64,000 nt of DNA from Mermis nigrescens (GCA_036768485.1 JAVLUZ010000826.1:67501-131500); one strand, 5' to 3'; shown: positions 40,301 through 46,211, counted from the stretch's first letter. The notes: generated by a model from the sequence alone, not told the origin. Translations and numbers: made by a program.

Positions 40301-42447
40301 TTTTTGATGCCAATGGATAGTACTCTATAATAAATGTTGAAAAATGGTGTTTTTTCGCCACACCACTATTTTTACGACCATTTTTGACGTTTGAAAAATC
40401 TTGCACCCCCCCCCAGAATTTGGTGCGGCCCACCTGTGAACACCACCCTGTGACGTGTATGCTTTGCACTAAGCTCGATTATGCGTTTGCAAGGTCTGGC
40501 GGTGAAACGCATGTTGAATTTGATAAAGGACGAAGACGAGAAAGACGAATGGTCTTCGTTCGACTGCGTGCTCGATCGCACGAAAGGATGCGTTTTTTAC
40601 TCCACCCCTCATTTTGGGAGCCCTGTTGCATCGAGTGTTCAGGGATGGTATCGATTTTTCGCCCTTCCTTCTGTCGAAGTTTCGGAATTGGCTGAAAGTT
40701 AGCCAAAAAATTAATCATTTTTCGCCATAAATTACATACACACGAATCAATTCTGTCATTCCGTGCAATTTATTGAAATTTAACTTCACACTGCCTTACA
40801 TACATTATGAATTTAAATAAACCGGTTTAATTCAGGTAAGCTGCGCACTACTTTACACTTCCGATTTTAGGTAGAAATTTAGTAAAATTTGGCTTTACAC
40901 TACTTTGCGCCTTCAGTTTCTGGTAGCAATTTATTAAATTCTTCTACTTACACCTTATTAATAACGTGGCTTCCATTAATTGCATTTTCTGCGTTTACAG
41001 TGTCACGCCGTTCAAATATCAAATGAATTGTGTCTCAGAGTAATTTTTGTGCTACAATAATTTGTGCGTTACAATTAACACGTGAGTAATATGAGCTCAG
41101 CTTTTTGATTTTAGCTGACGAATTTTTCCCTTATTGTGTACATGAAAGTTATTTCGTCTGACTTGCTTTGAATAGCCAATTGGATAAGTAAAATTCTTAG
41201 ACCAGTTTACAATAGGCCAGTTTTAAACTTCGTTCGATAGGCTAAGAAAGATTGGTGTAACTTTTTAACTCTGAATGCCATTCAAAAAATACGAGCCGTC
41301 TTCTTATCACTTACTGTAATTTAAACTCCGACCTGGGTCAGTATCATACGTGGGCAGCAAGAAAATTCTGGGGGGGAGTGAAAAAGTTTTCAAAAGGTCA
41401 AAAAATTGCCTTAAAAATGGTGGTATGGCGAAAAAACACCATTTTTGACGTTTCTCATCGAGCACTATCCATTGGAATTAAAAATTGCGAAAAAAAAATT
41501 CTGGGGGAGGGTATTTTGATTTCTGGGGGTTTTTTGGTTTCTCGGGGCTGCATACCCCCCATGCCCAGGTGTGGTTAGTATGATAGCAATGCGCATTGAT
41601 TTTTATTTCATTAGCTCATATTTATTTTTAAAATTTATTTAATTATTTTGCGATTTTACTTTTGGCGGACTTTACACAACAATTTATGCTATTCTGTTAT
41701 GCTTACGTACTTCGCGCCACTATTTCCGATTCACTTCTGTTTTGCTTGTTTTAACTGATCCTCATATTCGGCTCAGAATTTTAATTATAATTCATAAAAA
41801 ATAATTAAAAAGTAAATAAAATTAATGAAGAATTAGAAAAAATAAATAAAATAATAAAGATTAAACAATGATGAATTAGTAATGATTATAAATAAAAAGA
41901 TAAATGAAAAAATTTCATTCATGAATTAAACATATATTCGCTTTTACTTTACACCGCGTTGTATTTTTGTTGCATTGTTAAATCGTAAGTTTAAAATGCG
42001 TTCGTAAACTTTCCAATGGTCTAATTTTTTAACTTTACACTAACGTATTTTGCGTAACGTTCCTACCGTTGACTAAGAGCCATTTACACCAGTTTACACC
42101 AATTTGATTTTTTTACAGATTCCGATTATTTGGTAAAATTGCACCGGAAATTTAAGGAAAACGCGAAGGCTCGCGGGTTTAAGATTGTAAATTTGAGCGA
42201 AAGTTTGCCGACGAAAATCCAACAATTAAAATTGAACGTTTTGCTGGTGCCCAAATATTCGGCCTTTGGTTTTAAAAAATCTGACGATTTGGCCCACTTG
42301 ATCGAAAATAACGCGGCCAATGAGCGATTTTATCAATTGGATTCGAATCACTTCGAAATTTGTAAACCGAAATCCAAAGCCTTTCTCAGCTATCGAATAA
42401 TCGTCGATTTTATCAACGAAATTTTATCCGATTTACGCTTTCAGTAA
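10211..42447 (+). CDS. SERAC1: SERAC1 (serine active site-containing protein 1), spliced gene span of supported exons
   Basis: Span of a spliced gene; the coding segments are 10211-10314, 12525-12643, 14619-14744, 22430-22604, 23121-23292, 25423-25579, 30566-30653, 32949-33052, 35714-35811, 40494-40697 and 42119-42447, about 1,676 coding bases or 558 codons. The family is known for a mitochondria/ER-associated alpha/beta-hydrolase involved in phosphatidylglycerol remodelling and cholesterol trafficking, with an armadillo-like N-terminal half and a lipase-like C-terminal half. The order of conserved blocks matches my memory of vertebrate SERAC1: HxxHD, FFGRN, the GWLAVLED helix, FIHGL, the GVGDRP..AHSMGG active site, FYSTPHFGS and NHFEICKP. 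Vertebrate proteins are about 650 residues, so roughly 100 N-terminal residues (targeting/membrane segment) are not assigned. Every junction agrees in phase except 14744 to 22430. Introns carry at least 20 MITEs. Confidence 0.92.
10913..11489. mobile_element. F2 MITE
   Basis: CAGGCGCGGATTTAAGGGGG to CCTAGATCCGCCACTG, flanked by exact 8-bp duplications GTTATACG (10905-10912 and 11490-11497). 577 bp. Confidence 0.93.
11699..12130. repeat. Pair of roughly 100-bp direct repeats
   Basis: 11699-11811 and 12027-12130 share AATTTAAGATGCTCACGTTC, CCGATTAAAATTGT and AAATTAAACTACATATTTCA in the same order, about 330 bases apart. Confidence 0.85.
12525..12643 (+). CDS. SERAC1: SERAC1 exon, armadillo-like region
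   Basis: 119 bases between TTTTTTAAG and CAA|GTAAAT. Its first two bases AT complete the Asp codon begun in the previous exon, giving LHDFKLQQICQLSDC. This corresponds to the family motif HDYQYRIIAQACD. The later SLKKYL matches family DLRFFL. It ends in phase 0. The exon is hard to see because it uses a frame with no ATG and lies in a T-rich intron. Confidence 0.8.
13130..13290. mobile_element. F2 MITE fragment
   Basis: Ends GTCAGAAAAGCCGGGATCCG then CCACTG, the F2 terminus, preceded by GGGGCTCCGTCCGCCCCCT. The other end was not found. Confidence 0.6.
14619..14744 (+). CDS. SERAC1: SERAC1 exon, armadillo-like region
   Basis: 126 bases after TTTTAATCAG, phase 0, reading LSLDEQCVKLLEDLNS...YYTNLALNKL. 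It corresponds to the family segment with E-x-QYFTSLALSE. The best donor is TTG|GTCAGC at 14745. Without splicing the frame stops at TAA 14751-14753, and AATAAA lies at 14801-14806, so a short polyadenylated isoform is conceivable. The donor leaves phase 0 whereas the next recognised exon at 22430 needs two bases from upstream; either a micro-exon is missing or the donor differs. Confidence 0.82.
14980..15490. repeat. Roughly 190-bp tandem repeat, 2.7 copies
   Basis: TTTAATTTTAATT(G/A)TGCT and AGTTTCTGGTCAATTT.AAGC recur at about 15010/15051, 15204/15249 and 15389/15434. Unit length 185-198 bases. Confidence 0.85.
15765..15939. mobile_element. F4 MITE
   Basis: Inverted ends CAGGCACGTAGCTG and CCAGCTACGTGCCTG. 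Flanks TTTAGAGA and TTTAGAAA match at 7 of 8 bases. 175 bp. Confidence 0.92.
16201..16646 (+). mobile_element. F3 MITE
   Basis: CACGCTTTTTTTGTAATTGG to GGTACAAAAAAAAACACTG, with hairpin GGCGCTTCGCGCC at 16331-16343 and a second near 16420. Confidence 0.88.
16759..17184 (+). mobile_element. F3 MITE
   Basis: CAGTGTTTTTTCGTACTCGG to CCTTGTTAAAAATACACTG, hairpin at 16963-16975. Flanks GCTTTAAG and GTTTTTAC are weakly alike. Confidence 0.85.
17467..17766 (+). other. Orphan open frame in a SERAC1 intron
   Basis: A 99-codon open frame containing GEVQRCKQFLKSDEAKFEKK and a Ser/Gly/Pro-rich stretch. The 130 bases around 17505-17640 are more GC-rich than neighbours and follow CCATTTTAAG, an acceptor-like site. 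I recognise no domain and no SERAC1 equivalent. It may be a transposon relic or an unrelated exon. Confidence 0.2.
18307..19067 (+). mobile_element. F3 MITE with internal duplication
   Basis: CACGGTTTTTTTTGTACTCG to an A-run and CACTG, flanked by exact duplications ATACCCCC. At 761 bp it is longer than other F3 copies because the middle (hairpin, TATATATCTTTA.AATGGCAGAA, hairpin) occurs twice, at about 18430-18545 and 18745-18855. Confidence 0.92.
19090..19320. mobile_element. F7-related fragment
   Basis: AAATGATCTTGGGGGTTTAG, GAAAAAGTTGTTGTTTTAAG and a GGCGCTTCGCGCC hairpin at about 19269. Its ends are missing. Confidence 0.5.
20409..20667 (+). mobile_element. F1 MITE
   Basis: CATAGGTGGGCAGCACCAAA to CCCCACGCCCATGTGTG with exact duplications GATGGGAC. 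259 bp; a reference copy for the family. Confidence 0.96.
20676..20755. repeat. GC palindrome cluster
   Basis: Two copies of CCGGCACCGGCGCCGGTGCC, a perfect palindrome apart from its first two bases, plus partial copies. A diverged relative lies at 21383-21452. Confidence 0.85.
21383..21452. repeat. GC palindrome cluster
   Basis: GGCACCGGCACCGGCGCC and GTGGCACCGGTGCACC, related to 20676-20755. The two may be the ends of one decayed element. Confidence 0.6.
21508..21726 (-). mobile_element. F1 MITE
   Basis: CACATGGGCGTGGGGGGTTT to GGTGCTGCCCAGCTATG with exact duplications GCTGCGAC. 219 bp. Confidence 0.95.
21790..22090. mobile_element. F7-related fragment
   Basis: Shares AAAGCGCCTTTTTGGCTCAA, TCTATCTTTCTAGAG and a degenerate GGCGCAAAGCGCC with F7 copies. 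Ends not defined. Confidence 0.55.
22134..22381 (-). mobile_element. F1 MITE just upstream of a SERAC1 exon
   Basis: CATACCTGGGCGTAAGGGAG to GCCGCTCACCTACG. Flanks GTCCTATG and GTCCCGTG match at 6 of 8. It ends 48 bases before the exon at 22430. Confidence 0.85.
22430..22604 (+). CDS. SERAC1: SERAC1 exon
   Basis: 175 bases between TGTTATTCTAAG and ACA|GTAAGC. The open frame starts after one base and reads RFFGRNFFVLHKILWD, then EHPFDESSSEQHLLLHAKAI, and EVHST. FFGRN corresponds to the family CFGGN and LLLHAKAIEVHS to FCLEAIVKHS. The exon sits between an F1 MITE ending at 22381 and an A+T low-complexity stretch. It ends in phase 0, agreeing with the next exon. GC content and codon use are clearly higher than the flanks. 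Confidence 0.87.
22800..23112. repeat. (TAAA)n-like low-complexity DNA
   Basis: Runs of AATAAATAAATGAATAAATA mixed with TTAATTAATTAA, ending next to the exon at 23121. Confidence 0.9.
23121..23292 (+). CDS. SERAC1: SERAC1 exon, armadillo-like repeat helices
   Basis: 172 bases from AAATATTCAG to CTG|GTGATG. It reads NPTQCRHMIHYGIFELLKRL, then LKITVLKILANLSLRP, matching the family NGGLQLLQRLYRL...VIGNMALNE helices. The terminal G pairs with GA of the next exon to give GGA (Gly), producing the conserved SGW junction. A TAAA-rich stretch lies immediately upstream. Confidence 0.9.
23560..24040. other. T-rich intron segment
   Basis: Long poly-T/TTTATT tracts create a 155-codon Phe/Leu/Ile-only frame with no conserved features. 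Considered non-coding. Confidence 0.75.
24060..24480. mobile_element. GC-rich transposon relic
   Basis: Alternating CCCCC and AATTTTCG-like tracts (for example GGATCTTCCCACCCAAAGTC) resemble the interiors of other repeats in the window. No termini found. Confidence 0.35.
24798..25216 (+). mobile_element. F7 MITE
   Basis: Inverted ends CATACATG and CATGTATG. Flanks GCTGAAAC and GGTGAAAC match at 7 of 8. 419 bp, with hairpin GGCGCGAAGCGCC at 25001-25013. Confidence 0.9.
25423..25579 (+). CDS. SERAC1: SERAC1 exon
   Basis: 157 bases from CATCGCAG to GAGAA|GTATAC. It reads (G)WLAVLEDCLQNPKLEYYLIS then KILHNLAGSYQED and FFDNVYLISGG, corresponding to family GWVSIMAEAMKSP, ARILANLDRE and DGVYVLHP. 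I chose the donor at 25580 rather than 25567 because its phase (two bases) is what the next exon needs. The intron downstream carries a 1.1-kb TA-flanked transposon only 95 bases away. Confidence 0.9.
25675..26767. mobile_element. 1.1-kb TA-flanked MITE with internal motif repeats
   Basis: Perfect inverted ends TATAGTGCTGGCCTCTAAAA and its complement (ending GGCCAGCACTATA). Inside, GTAACCTAAAAAAACCA and close variants occur at least five times (about 25711, 26041, 26063, 26194, 26215), and inverse forms (GGTTTTTTAG) near 26530-26580. No transposase frame. TA at both edges suggests a Tc1/mariner-type element. Confidence 0.92.
26871..27472. mobile_element. F2 MITE
   Basis: CAGGGGCGGATTTAAGGGGG to CCTAGATCCGCCACTG with exact duplications TTTGAAAT. 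602 bp. Confidence 0.95.
27537..27689. mobile_element. Short F2 MITE
   Basis: CAGTGGCGGATCCAGGATTT to CTAAATCCGCCCCTG. Flanks GAGACACT and AAGACACT match at 7 of 8. 153 bp, an internally deleted form. Confidence 0.92.
28191..28459 (+). mobile_element. F1 MITE
   Basis: CGCGGTGGGCGGCACCAAAA to CCCTTCCCCAGGTATG, with the full F1 core. The target duplication is not clear. Confidence 0.8.
28981..29429 (-). mobile_element. Outer F1 MITE inside F2
   Basis: CACACAAGGGCGGGGG to GTTGCCCACCTGTG, itself split by another F1 at 29008-29270. Flank similarity (GTTATCAC versus GTCACCTAC) is poor. Confidence 0.78.
29008..29270 (-). mobile_element. Inner F1 MITE
   Basis: CACACCTGGGCGTGGGGGGG to TGCTGCCCACGTATG with exact duplications GTATGCAC, which belong to the outer F1. 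263 bp. Confidence 0.95.
29918..30330 (-). mobile_element. F7 MITE, reverse orientation
   Basis: Contains F7 interior (TAGCTCAAAAGTGTCAAATT, GCATCGTCAGAAACGCC) and CATGCTGTGCATGT near its end. The target duplication was not resolved. Confidence 0.7.
30566..30653 (+). CDS. SERAC1: SERAC1 exon with oxyanion-hole motif FIHGL
   Basis: 88 bases from TTTACTGAAG to AAG|GTCAAA. It reads KQPAVDIIFIHGLRGRLFHT then WRQKDWKDK, matching family DVLFIHGLMGAAFKTWRQ. The HG within FIHGL is the usual oxyanion-hole position of alpha/beta-hydrolases. The acceptor was chosen by phase; alternative AGs at 30568-30569 and 30571-30572 would begin in phase 0 and lose two or three residues. An F2 MITE begins 104 bases downstream. 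Confidence 0.9.
30757..30939. mobile_element. Short F2 MITE
   Basis: CAGTGGCGGATCCGGGATTT to CTAAATCCGCGCCTG. Flanks CCTGTAGG and CCTGAGGG match at 6 of 8. It starts 104 bases after a SERAC1 exon. Confidence 0.88.
30990..31470. mobile_element. Transposon relics
   Basis: GTTGGGGGCGAAAGGAGGGG and an F7-like GAACCAAAATATTGCTAAAA region with GGGGGGGTGAAAGCCC. Termini are unclear. Confidence 0.4.
31480..32500. other. AT-rich intron, no recognised feature
   Basis: No conserved exon or named repeat seen; open frames here lack any recognisable residues. Confidence 0.5.
32515..32757 (+). mobile_element. F1 MITE
   Basis: CATAGGTGGGCAGCACCGAA to CCACGCCCATGTGTG with exact duplications ATTGGAAC. 243 bp. 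Confidence 0.96.
32949..33052 (+). CDS. SERAC1: SERAC1 exon
   Basis: 104 bases from AATATTGCAG to CAA|GTAAAT. It reads DWLPNDLNAPVRILAIDYES then YLSSWIPRSPDVKI, matching family [24 protein letters not shown]. It begins in phase 0 and ends after two bases of a Lys codon. An F1 MITE ends 191 bases upstream at 32757 and another starts at 33484. Confidence 0.9.
33484..33743 (+). mobile_element. F1 MITE
   Basis: CATAGGTGGGCAGCACCGAA to CCACGCCCTTGTGTG with exact duplications GTCGTCAG. The right-hand duplication directly borders the F7 copy that follows. 260 bp. Confidence 0.95.
33752..34193 (+). mobile_element. F7 MITE abutting an F1 MITE
   Basis: Starts CATACATGTACAGCATGGGA immediately after GTCGTCAG and ends AAGATCATGAATC, followed by ATCGTCAG (7 of 8). 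The same target 8-mer was therefore used twice. Confidence 0.85.
34851..35026 (+). mobile_element. Palindromic TA-flanked MITE
   Basis: CACTACTCGCCACGAATGTT to ACATTCGTGGCCAGCACTG with TA at both sides. The interior is itself an imperfect inverted repeat (CGCACGACCGACGTGTTAAA). Confidence 0.9.
35374..35541 (-). mobile_element. Second, inverted copy of the TA-flanked MITE
   Basis: Its reverse complement matches 34851-35026 over almost the whole length (shared CTTCTAGAGCTTGTTAGGGT). One end is truncated (GTGGCGATAG). Confidence 0.9.
35714..35811 (+). CDS. SERAC1: SERAC1 exon with catalytic serine (AHSMGG)
   Basis: 98 bases from GATATATTAAG to GGAG|GTACGT. It reads HKLENRSRDILKKLKYAGVG then DRPIIWVAHSMGG. 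The nucleophile elbow AHSMGG fits G/A-x-S-x-G and matches family ISHSMGG, and GVGDRP is nearly invariant in SERAC1. The one-base start completes the Lys codon of the previous exon. An inverted pair of TA-flanked MITEs lies just upstream (34851-35541). Confidence 0.93.
36151..36300 (-). mobile_element. Shortened F1 MITE
   Basis: CACGCAGGGGCGTGGGGGTT to CTTGTTGCCCACGAATG. The usual core containing TGCCAATGGATAGTGCTC is missing. Confidence 0.65.
36745..37433 (+). mobile_element. F3 MITE, complete
   Basis: CAGTGTTTTTTTGTATTCGG to TTGTACAAAAAACACTG with exact duplications CATCGATG. 689 bp. Hairpin GGCGCTTCGCGCC at 37118-37130; the internal GTACATGTACAAA palindrome recurs near the end. Confidence 0.95.
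37551..37823 (-). mobile_element. F1 MITE
   Basis: CATACGTGGGCGTAAGGGGG to GCTGCCCGCCTATG. Flanks GTGTATAG and CTGTATAG match at 7 of 8. Confidence 0.88.
37964..38641. mobile_element. F2-like element with an F1 fragment inside
   Basis: CAGCGCTGGATTCAGGATTT to CTCTAAATCCACCAGTG. An F1 fragment (TAGGTGGGCAGCATCAAAAT to about 38455) interrupts it and lacks its 3' half. Confidence 0.65.
39171..39438 (-). mobile_element. F1 MITE
   Basis: CACACGTGGGCGTGGGGGAG to TGCTGCCCACCTATG with exact duplications ATTGCAAT. 268 bp. Confidence 0.95.
39720..39910. mobile_element. Unclassified repeat
   Basis: GGCTCGAAATTCCGGGTGGG to GACTTTGGGGGCAGTTGACC; related to 9420-9620. Confidence 0.4.
39926..40438 (-). 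mobile_element. Outer F1 MITE, 55 bp before a SERAC1 exon
   Basis: CACACGTAGGCGTAAGGCGG to GGCCCACCTGTG. Flanks AACACCAA and AACACCAC match at 7 of 8. Split by the F1 at 39989-40247. Confidence 0.9.
39989..40247 (+). mobile_element. Inner F1 MITE
   Basis: CATAGGTGGGCAACACCGAA to CCACGCCCACGTGTG. Flanks CCCTAAAG and CCCCCAAG match at 6 of 8. 259 bp, opposite orientation to its host copy. Confidence 0.9.
40494..40697 (+). CDS. SERAC1: SERAC1 exon, hydrolase core
   Basis: 204 bases from GCGTTTGCAAG to GAAA|GTTAGC. It reads (G)LAVKRMLNLIKDEDEKDEWS, then TKGCVFYSTPHFGSPVASSV and FFALPSVEVSELAE, matching family GGLLVKKMLLEA, TRGIIFYSVPHHGS and LLFPSLEVKELS. The ATG at 40481 that would extend the open frame upstream is intronic: splicing after 40493 gives GGT (Gly) from G+GT. 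The exon is more GC-rich than its surroundings. A nested pair of F1 MITEs ends 55 bases before it, so the branch-point region is partly transposon-adjacent. Confidence 0.93.
41345..41573 (+). mobile_element. F1 MITE
   Basis: CATACGTGGGCAGCAAGAAA to CATGCCCAGGTGTG. Flanks GTCAGTAT and GTTAGTAT match at 7 of 8. Confidence 0.93.
42119..42447 (+). CDS. SERAC1: SERAC1 terminal exon with catalytic histidine
   Basis: 329 bases from GATTTTTTTACAG to the TAA at 42445-42447. It reads DYLVKLHRKFKENAKARGFK, then ESLPTKIQQLKLNVLLVPK and LDSNHFEICKPKSKAFLSY. DSNHFEICKP matches the family VNHLNICKP block that supplies the catalytic His. Compared with vertebrate SERAC1 there is an insertion between the VLLVP strand and the His block (around LIENNAANERFYQ). 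The previous exon leaves one base, matching the two-base start here. Confidence 0.94.
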
Positions 42448-42558
42448 AACAAGAACGCGTCCTCGCCTTTTTTAACTTTTTAGCGAGTAGTGTAAACTTT
42501 TTTTGTTGATTTAAGATATGTGTCAAGTCGTGTGCGTTAAGCGATTACTTTCGACGCA

Positions 42559-42564
42559 AATAAA
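42559..42564 (+). terminator. Candidate SERAC1 polyadenylation signal
   Basis: AATAAA 112 bases after the SERAC1 stop codon, before the first downstream MITE at 42793. Placed by motif and distance only. Confidence 0.45.
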
Positions 42565-42792
42565 TTTTCAAAATTTGTTTATGCTACATATACGCATTAC
42601 GGAAATAACAGCCAATATTGCGGATCACTCTACAGTACGCCAAATTTGCTTTTTCACATATTGTCCAAATCGGACTTTGAAAAATACAGGGTATGCTCAG
42701 AACAAAGTACATCCCGATGTATGGAACACATGGGTGCGGGGGTGGTCTGGAGCAGACACGCAAGCGGGGGTGGGGCGGGTGGGGGTCTAGAC

Positions 42793-43022
42793 CATGCGTG
42801 GGCTGCAAGAAAATTCTGGGGTGCAAGATTTTTCGAATATCGAAAAATTGCCTCAAAAATGGTGGTATGGCGAAAAACACCATTTTTCGACGTTTCTCAT
42901 CGAGCACTATCCATTGACATCAAAAAATTGCGAAAAAATTTTAAAAATTGAATTCTGAGGGGATATTTTGGTTTCTCGGGGGGGGGGGCTGCATACCCCC
43001 AAACCCCTCACGCTCAGGTGTG
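42793..43022 (+). mobile_element. F1 MITE
   Basis: CATGCGTGGGCTGCAAGAAA to CACGCTCAGGTGTG with exact duplications GTCTAGAC. 230 bp. It lies 346 bases downstream of the SERAC1 stop. Confidence 0.95.
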
Positions 43023-43030
43023 GTCTAGAC

Positions 43031-43290
43031 CTCCAAAATGGACATGGAAAATTTTGTAGGGTAAAGTGGGACAGAATGAATGCCAAAAACGGATAAAAAT
43101 TGAAAATTTCCTTCAAAAGTGCTTAGAGTTGACCGGAAACTGTGTAATAATATAGTTTTAACACTATTTCAGCGCTTATGAAGTTTTCGAGGTAATTTTG
43201 GCCCAAGAAAGCCCAATTCTTGACCTCTTCCCCAAACCGGCTGACTAGACCACCCCTGTCCGGTCATGCTGTGCATCTATGGCCCAGCAG
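43031..43290. repeat. Family M repeat
   Basis: TGAAAATTTCCTTCAAAAGT, TGACCGGAAACTGTGTAATA and GGTCATGCTGTGCATCTATG, the same order as at 6725-7000. Confidence 0.7.
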
Positions 43291-43538
43291 ACACCATGTG
43301 TTCTCCCGAGATTCTAAATGACCTCCCGAAGGTTACGGTTAAGTCTATTTTCCCTACTTGTTTAGATATCACTGTATAGCTACGTGGGAAGGGAGGGTTT
43401 TTCAATGAAATTTCTTACGGCATAATTTATTCTCTTCTTTCGGCAGATCATGCAACGTGCGGATGGAATTGCTCATTCCGTTTGTCATAAATCGACCTTT
43501 AAACACAATAGACCAGCATTTTAAGTATCGCCGAAAAC

Positions 43539-43608
43539 TTCGGCTTAGCGTAGTAGTAGAACGTCTGATTGTCGTCGAAGCAGCACGAGTTCGATTCCTG
43601 CTGCAAGA
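43539..43608 (+). other. Degenerate tRNA-like sequence (tRNA relic or SINE head)
   Basis: Contains an A-box-like TAGCGTAGTAGTAGAACG and a B-box-like GAGTTCGATTCC with the right spacing, a possible 4-bp D stem (GCGT/ACGT) and a 7-base TTCGATT T loop. The acceptor stem and T stem pair poorly, so it is unlikely to be a working tRNA gene. Confidence 0.35.
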
Positions 43609-43699
43609 TTTTTATTTCATTTACTGTTATGTCAGATGCTTGAATTAAGTCTATATGGACGGTTTAGTTCATTATAAATGAAGGAATGGCGGCCGCTCG

Positions 43700-45352
43700 C
43701 CCTCGCTCAACTTTTCTGTCGAGTTACAGTAAATCACCTATTGTTAGGCATACTGTATCTTTCAAAAACATTCAATAGAAAAGCTCTCGAATAAATAAAA
43801 CAGACTATAGCTCTCGTTAGGCAGAAAAATTCGTAAGAAAAAACGGGAAATTTGATCACAGATGCGAAGAATGACCGATCCGGGGTCAATAATTGAGATT
43901 TTTGAGCCAAAATAATCTCAAAAGCCGGCATACATGTTAATATACATATAGCTTTAGAACCACGTCATTCCACAGTTTCTGGCAAATTTCGAGCTTTTTT
44001 GAAGAAAAGTTCTAATTTTCAACCATTTTGGCCTCATTTTCCCCGAACAATTTTTCCTTTTTTCTGTCTGAGGGGTAGACGCCCACCCCACCCCAACTCT
44101 CCATGCGCATGTCTGGTCGTACCTGACTTTTGTCTTAATGTATTTCGGTAGATATCGAGTTAAGTAGTGTCATCTAGGTGGGCAGCACCAGAATTCTGGG
44201 GGAATTTTTTCAAACTTATTATCGTTAAAACTTTATTTTTCCTAACCCGCTTATTTGAAGTTTTTCCTCAAAATTAACAGCACTAAGCTGCGCGGAAGTG
44301 ATTCAACACATTTAATTTATTGATTTTTAAAGTCGAGGGCCGCAACAAAAATCAAAGTGCGTACATTAATTATGCGTCAATGCCTCGAGCGTTTTTTTAG
44401 TTAAGTGATATGAACTTGTTTTCACTCATTTTACGTGTACATATTAAATCCAAACTGGCCCTAACAGTTAGTAAATCCTTCAATGCTTTGCCACGAGTAT
44501 AATGTACACACCGATTTGGCTTCTCTTATATGTAAGCTTTTTTATCAAATCGAATGAACAACGATTGATTGAGATTTTTGAAGTAAAATTAAAAGCGATT
44601 CGAAATTCATTCGGTGAGAAATCCTCATAAAAATTTAGTTGAGCAAAGACGTCGGGAATAAAAATTCGTGTTAAAAATTGATATTTGATAATAAATGAGG
44701 AAAATAAGAAACCAAATTGTAAATTTAGAAGAAAAGAATTTAAAAACCGGAGAAAACTAGTTCAGGTTTTCGAAATCGCCGATTTTTATAGCTGAACTTA
44801 CAAACCATGTTATGAAATTATCTGCTTATATTTCAAACTTCAGGGAAAAGTCGTTAACCAATTAAAATGAAATATGTAATAAGTCGCATCAAACTGACCA
44901 ACAAACATTATTCATTATATACATTTATATGACGCTTTTGTTTCATTTTTAAAACCAATCGTGTTGTTTGTTTTGTTTTTGTTTCTTTACTCTTAATAAA
45001 CCGGACTCCTTTATGTACATATATTTTTCCTTAATCCTTATTCTTTATGTTACAAGCGTTCTTGAATTTTATTCTCTTAGATTGATCTTAACTTTATATC
45101 ATATATTCTAATTATGTTATTTATTTGGTTTTTCTTCATCTATTTACTTTTATCCCATTCTTTCCTTCTCTTTTTGATTTCTTAATTTTCAATATGTATT
45201 TGTATTATTTTTTGCCACTATGTTTCAATTGTAAATCGTCGTTTCTGCGTACTTTCCCTAGCCGTCATAAGACATGCGTATTTTAAATTTATATCCTTAT
45301 CATCGTTAAAACCCTCGCGTTTTGTGTGTTTTTTGAAGTCAAATGTTCCCGT
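43700..45352. other. AT-rich intergenic DNA
   Basis: Only scraps of repeats were recognised: about 43970-44110 (ACAGTTTCTGGCAAATTTCG, as in the 14980 tandem repeat) and a 5' F1 stub at 44176-44212 (AGGTGGGCAGCACCAGAATT). No gene seen. Confidence 0.5.
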
Positions 45353-45360
45353 GCTAGGAC

Positions 45361-45583
45361 CATACGTGGGCAGCAAGAAAATTCTGGGGGTGCAAGATTT
45401 TTCGAAGGTCAAAAAATGGCCTTAAAAGTGGTGGTATGGCGAAAAGAACACCATTTTTCGACGTTTTTCATCGAGCACTATCCATTGGCATAAAAATTGC
45501 AGAAAAAAACGAAAAAAATTTTAAAATTGAATTCTGGGGGAATATTTTGATTTCTGGGGGGTATTTTGGTTTCTCGTGGTGTG
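45361..45583 (+). mobile_element. F1 MITE
   Basis: CATACGTGGGCAGCAAGAAA to TTCTCGTGGTGTG. Flanks GCTAGGAC and GTTAGGAC match at 7 of 8. The 3' CCCCACGCCCAGG part is deleted. Confidence 0.9.
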
Positions 45584-45981
45584 GTTAGGACGCCGTCCTA
45601 GCCAGGTTAAAATGTAATTAGTCTCACTCAATATCGCAAAAGTATCATTTTGTGCGATTTTTTTAGCTCTTTCTAAATATCTGTCATTTTTTGCTAAAGT
45701 ATCTTTGTAAGAAGTTATAACTGAAAACCTGCTGCTATTTTTAAGCATAGGCATGAGGTGGACATGTTTTTTTGTTATGTAAGTCTTTACCTGATAATCA
45801 TGAAAATATGCTAATTTTTAAGGATGTATAATTTTATTTACTAGCTTGAACATTTCAAATGATAGGGCTAAAATGAGGCTAGACAAAGTTTTGTAGTCAT
45901 ACAAAACATACCACGAAAAGAATCAGAAAAAAAGTGATCGGCTAGAACGCCGCCCTATTTCACGGGAAAGCGAGGTTTAAA

Positions 45982-46211
45982 CACACATGGGAGTGGGGGG
46001 TTTGGGGGGTATGCAGCCCCCTAGAACTTGAAATGCCCCCCACCAGGATTCAAATTTTGAAAATTTTTTTGCTTTTCTAGCAATTGTTTGATGCCACTGG
46101 ATAGCGCTCGATGAGAAACGTCGAAAAATGGTGTTTTTTCCGCCATACGACCACTTTTAAGACCATTTTTTGACCTTTTCACCCCCAGAATTTCGGTGCT
46201 GCCCACCTATG
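45982..46211 (-). mobile_element. F1 MITE
   Basis: CACACATGGGAGTGGGGGGT to GCTGCCCACCTATG. Flanks GGTTTAAA and GGGTTAAA match at 7 of 8. Confidence 0.92.

Noticed and set aside
40384..40718. Frames of 70-103 codons on both strands over the SERAC1 exon
   Set aside because: Shadows of the exon at 40494-40697 in other frames; the longer + frame includes F1 MITE sequence.
42584..42951. Several frames containing KTPFFDVSHRALS and similar peptides, recurring across the window
   Set aside because: These peptides come from the F1 MITE core (TTTCTCATCGAGCACTATCC) in every copy, so they are repeat translations, not a protein family.
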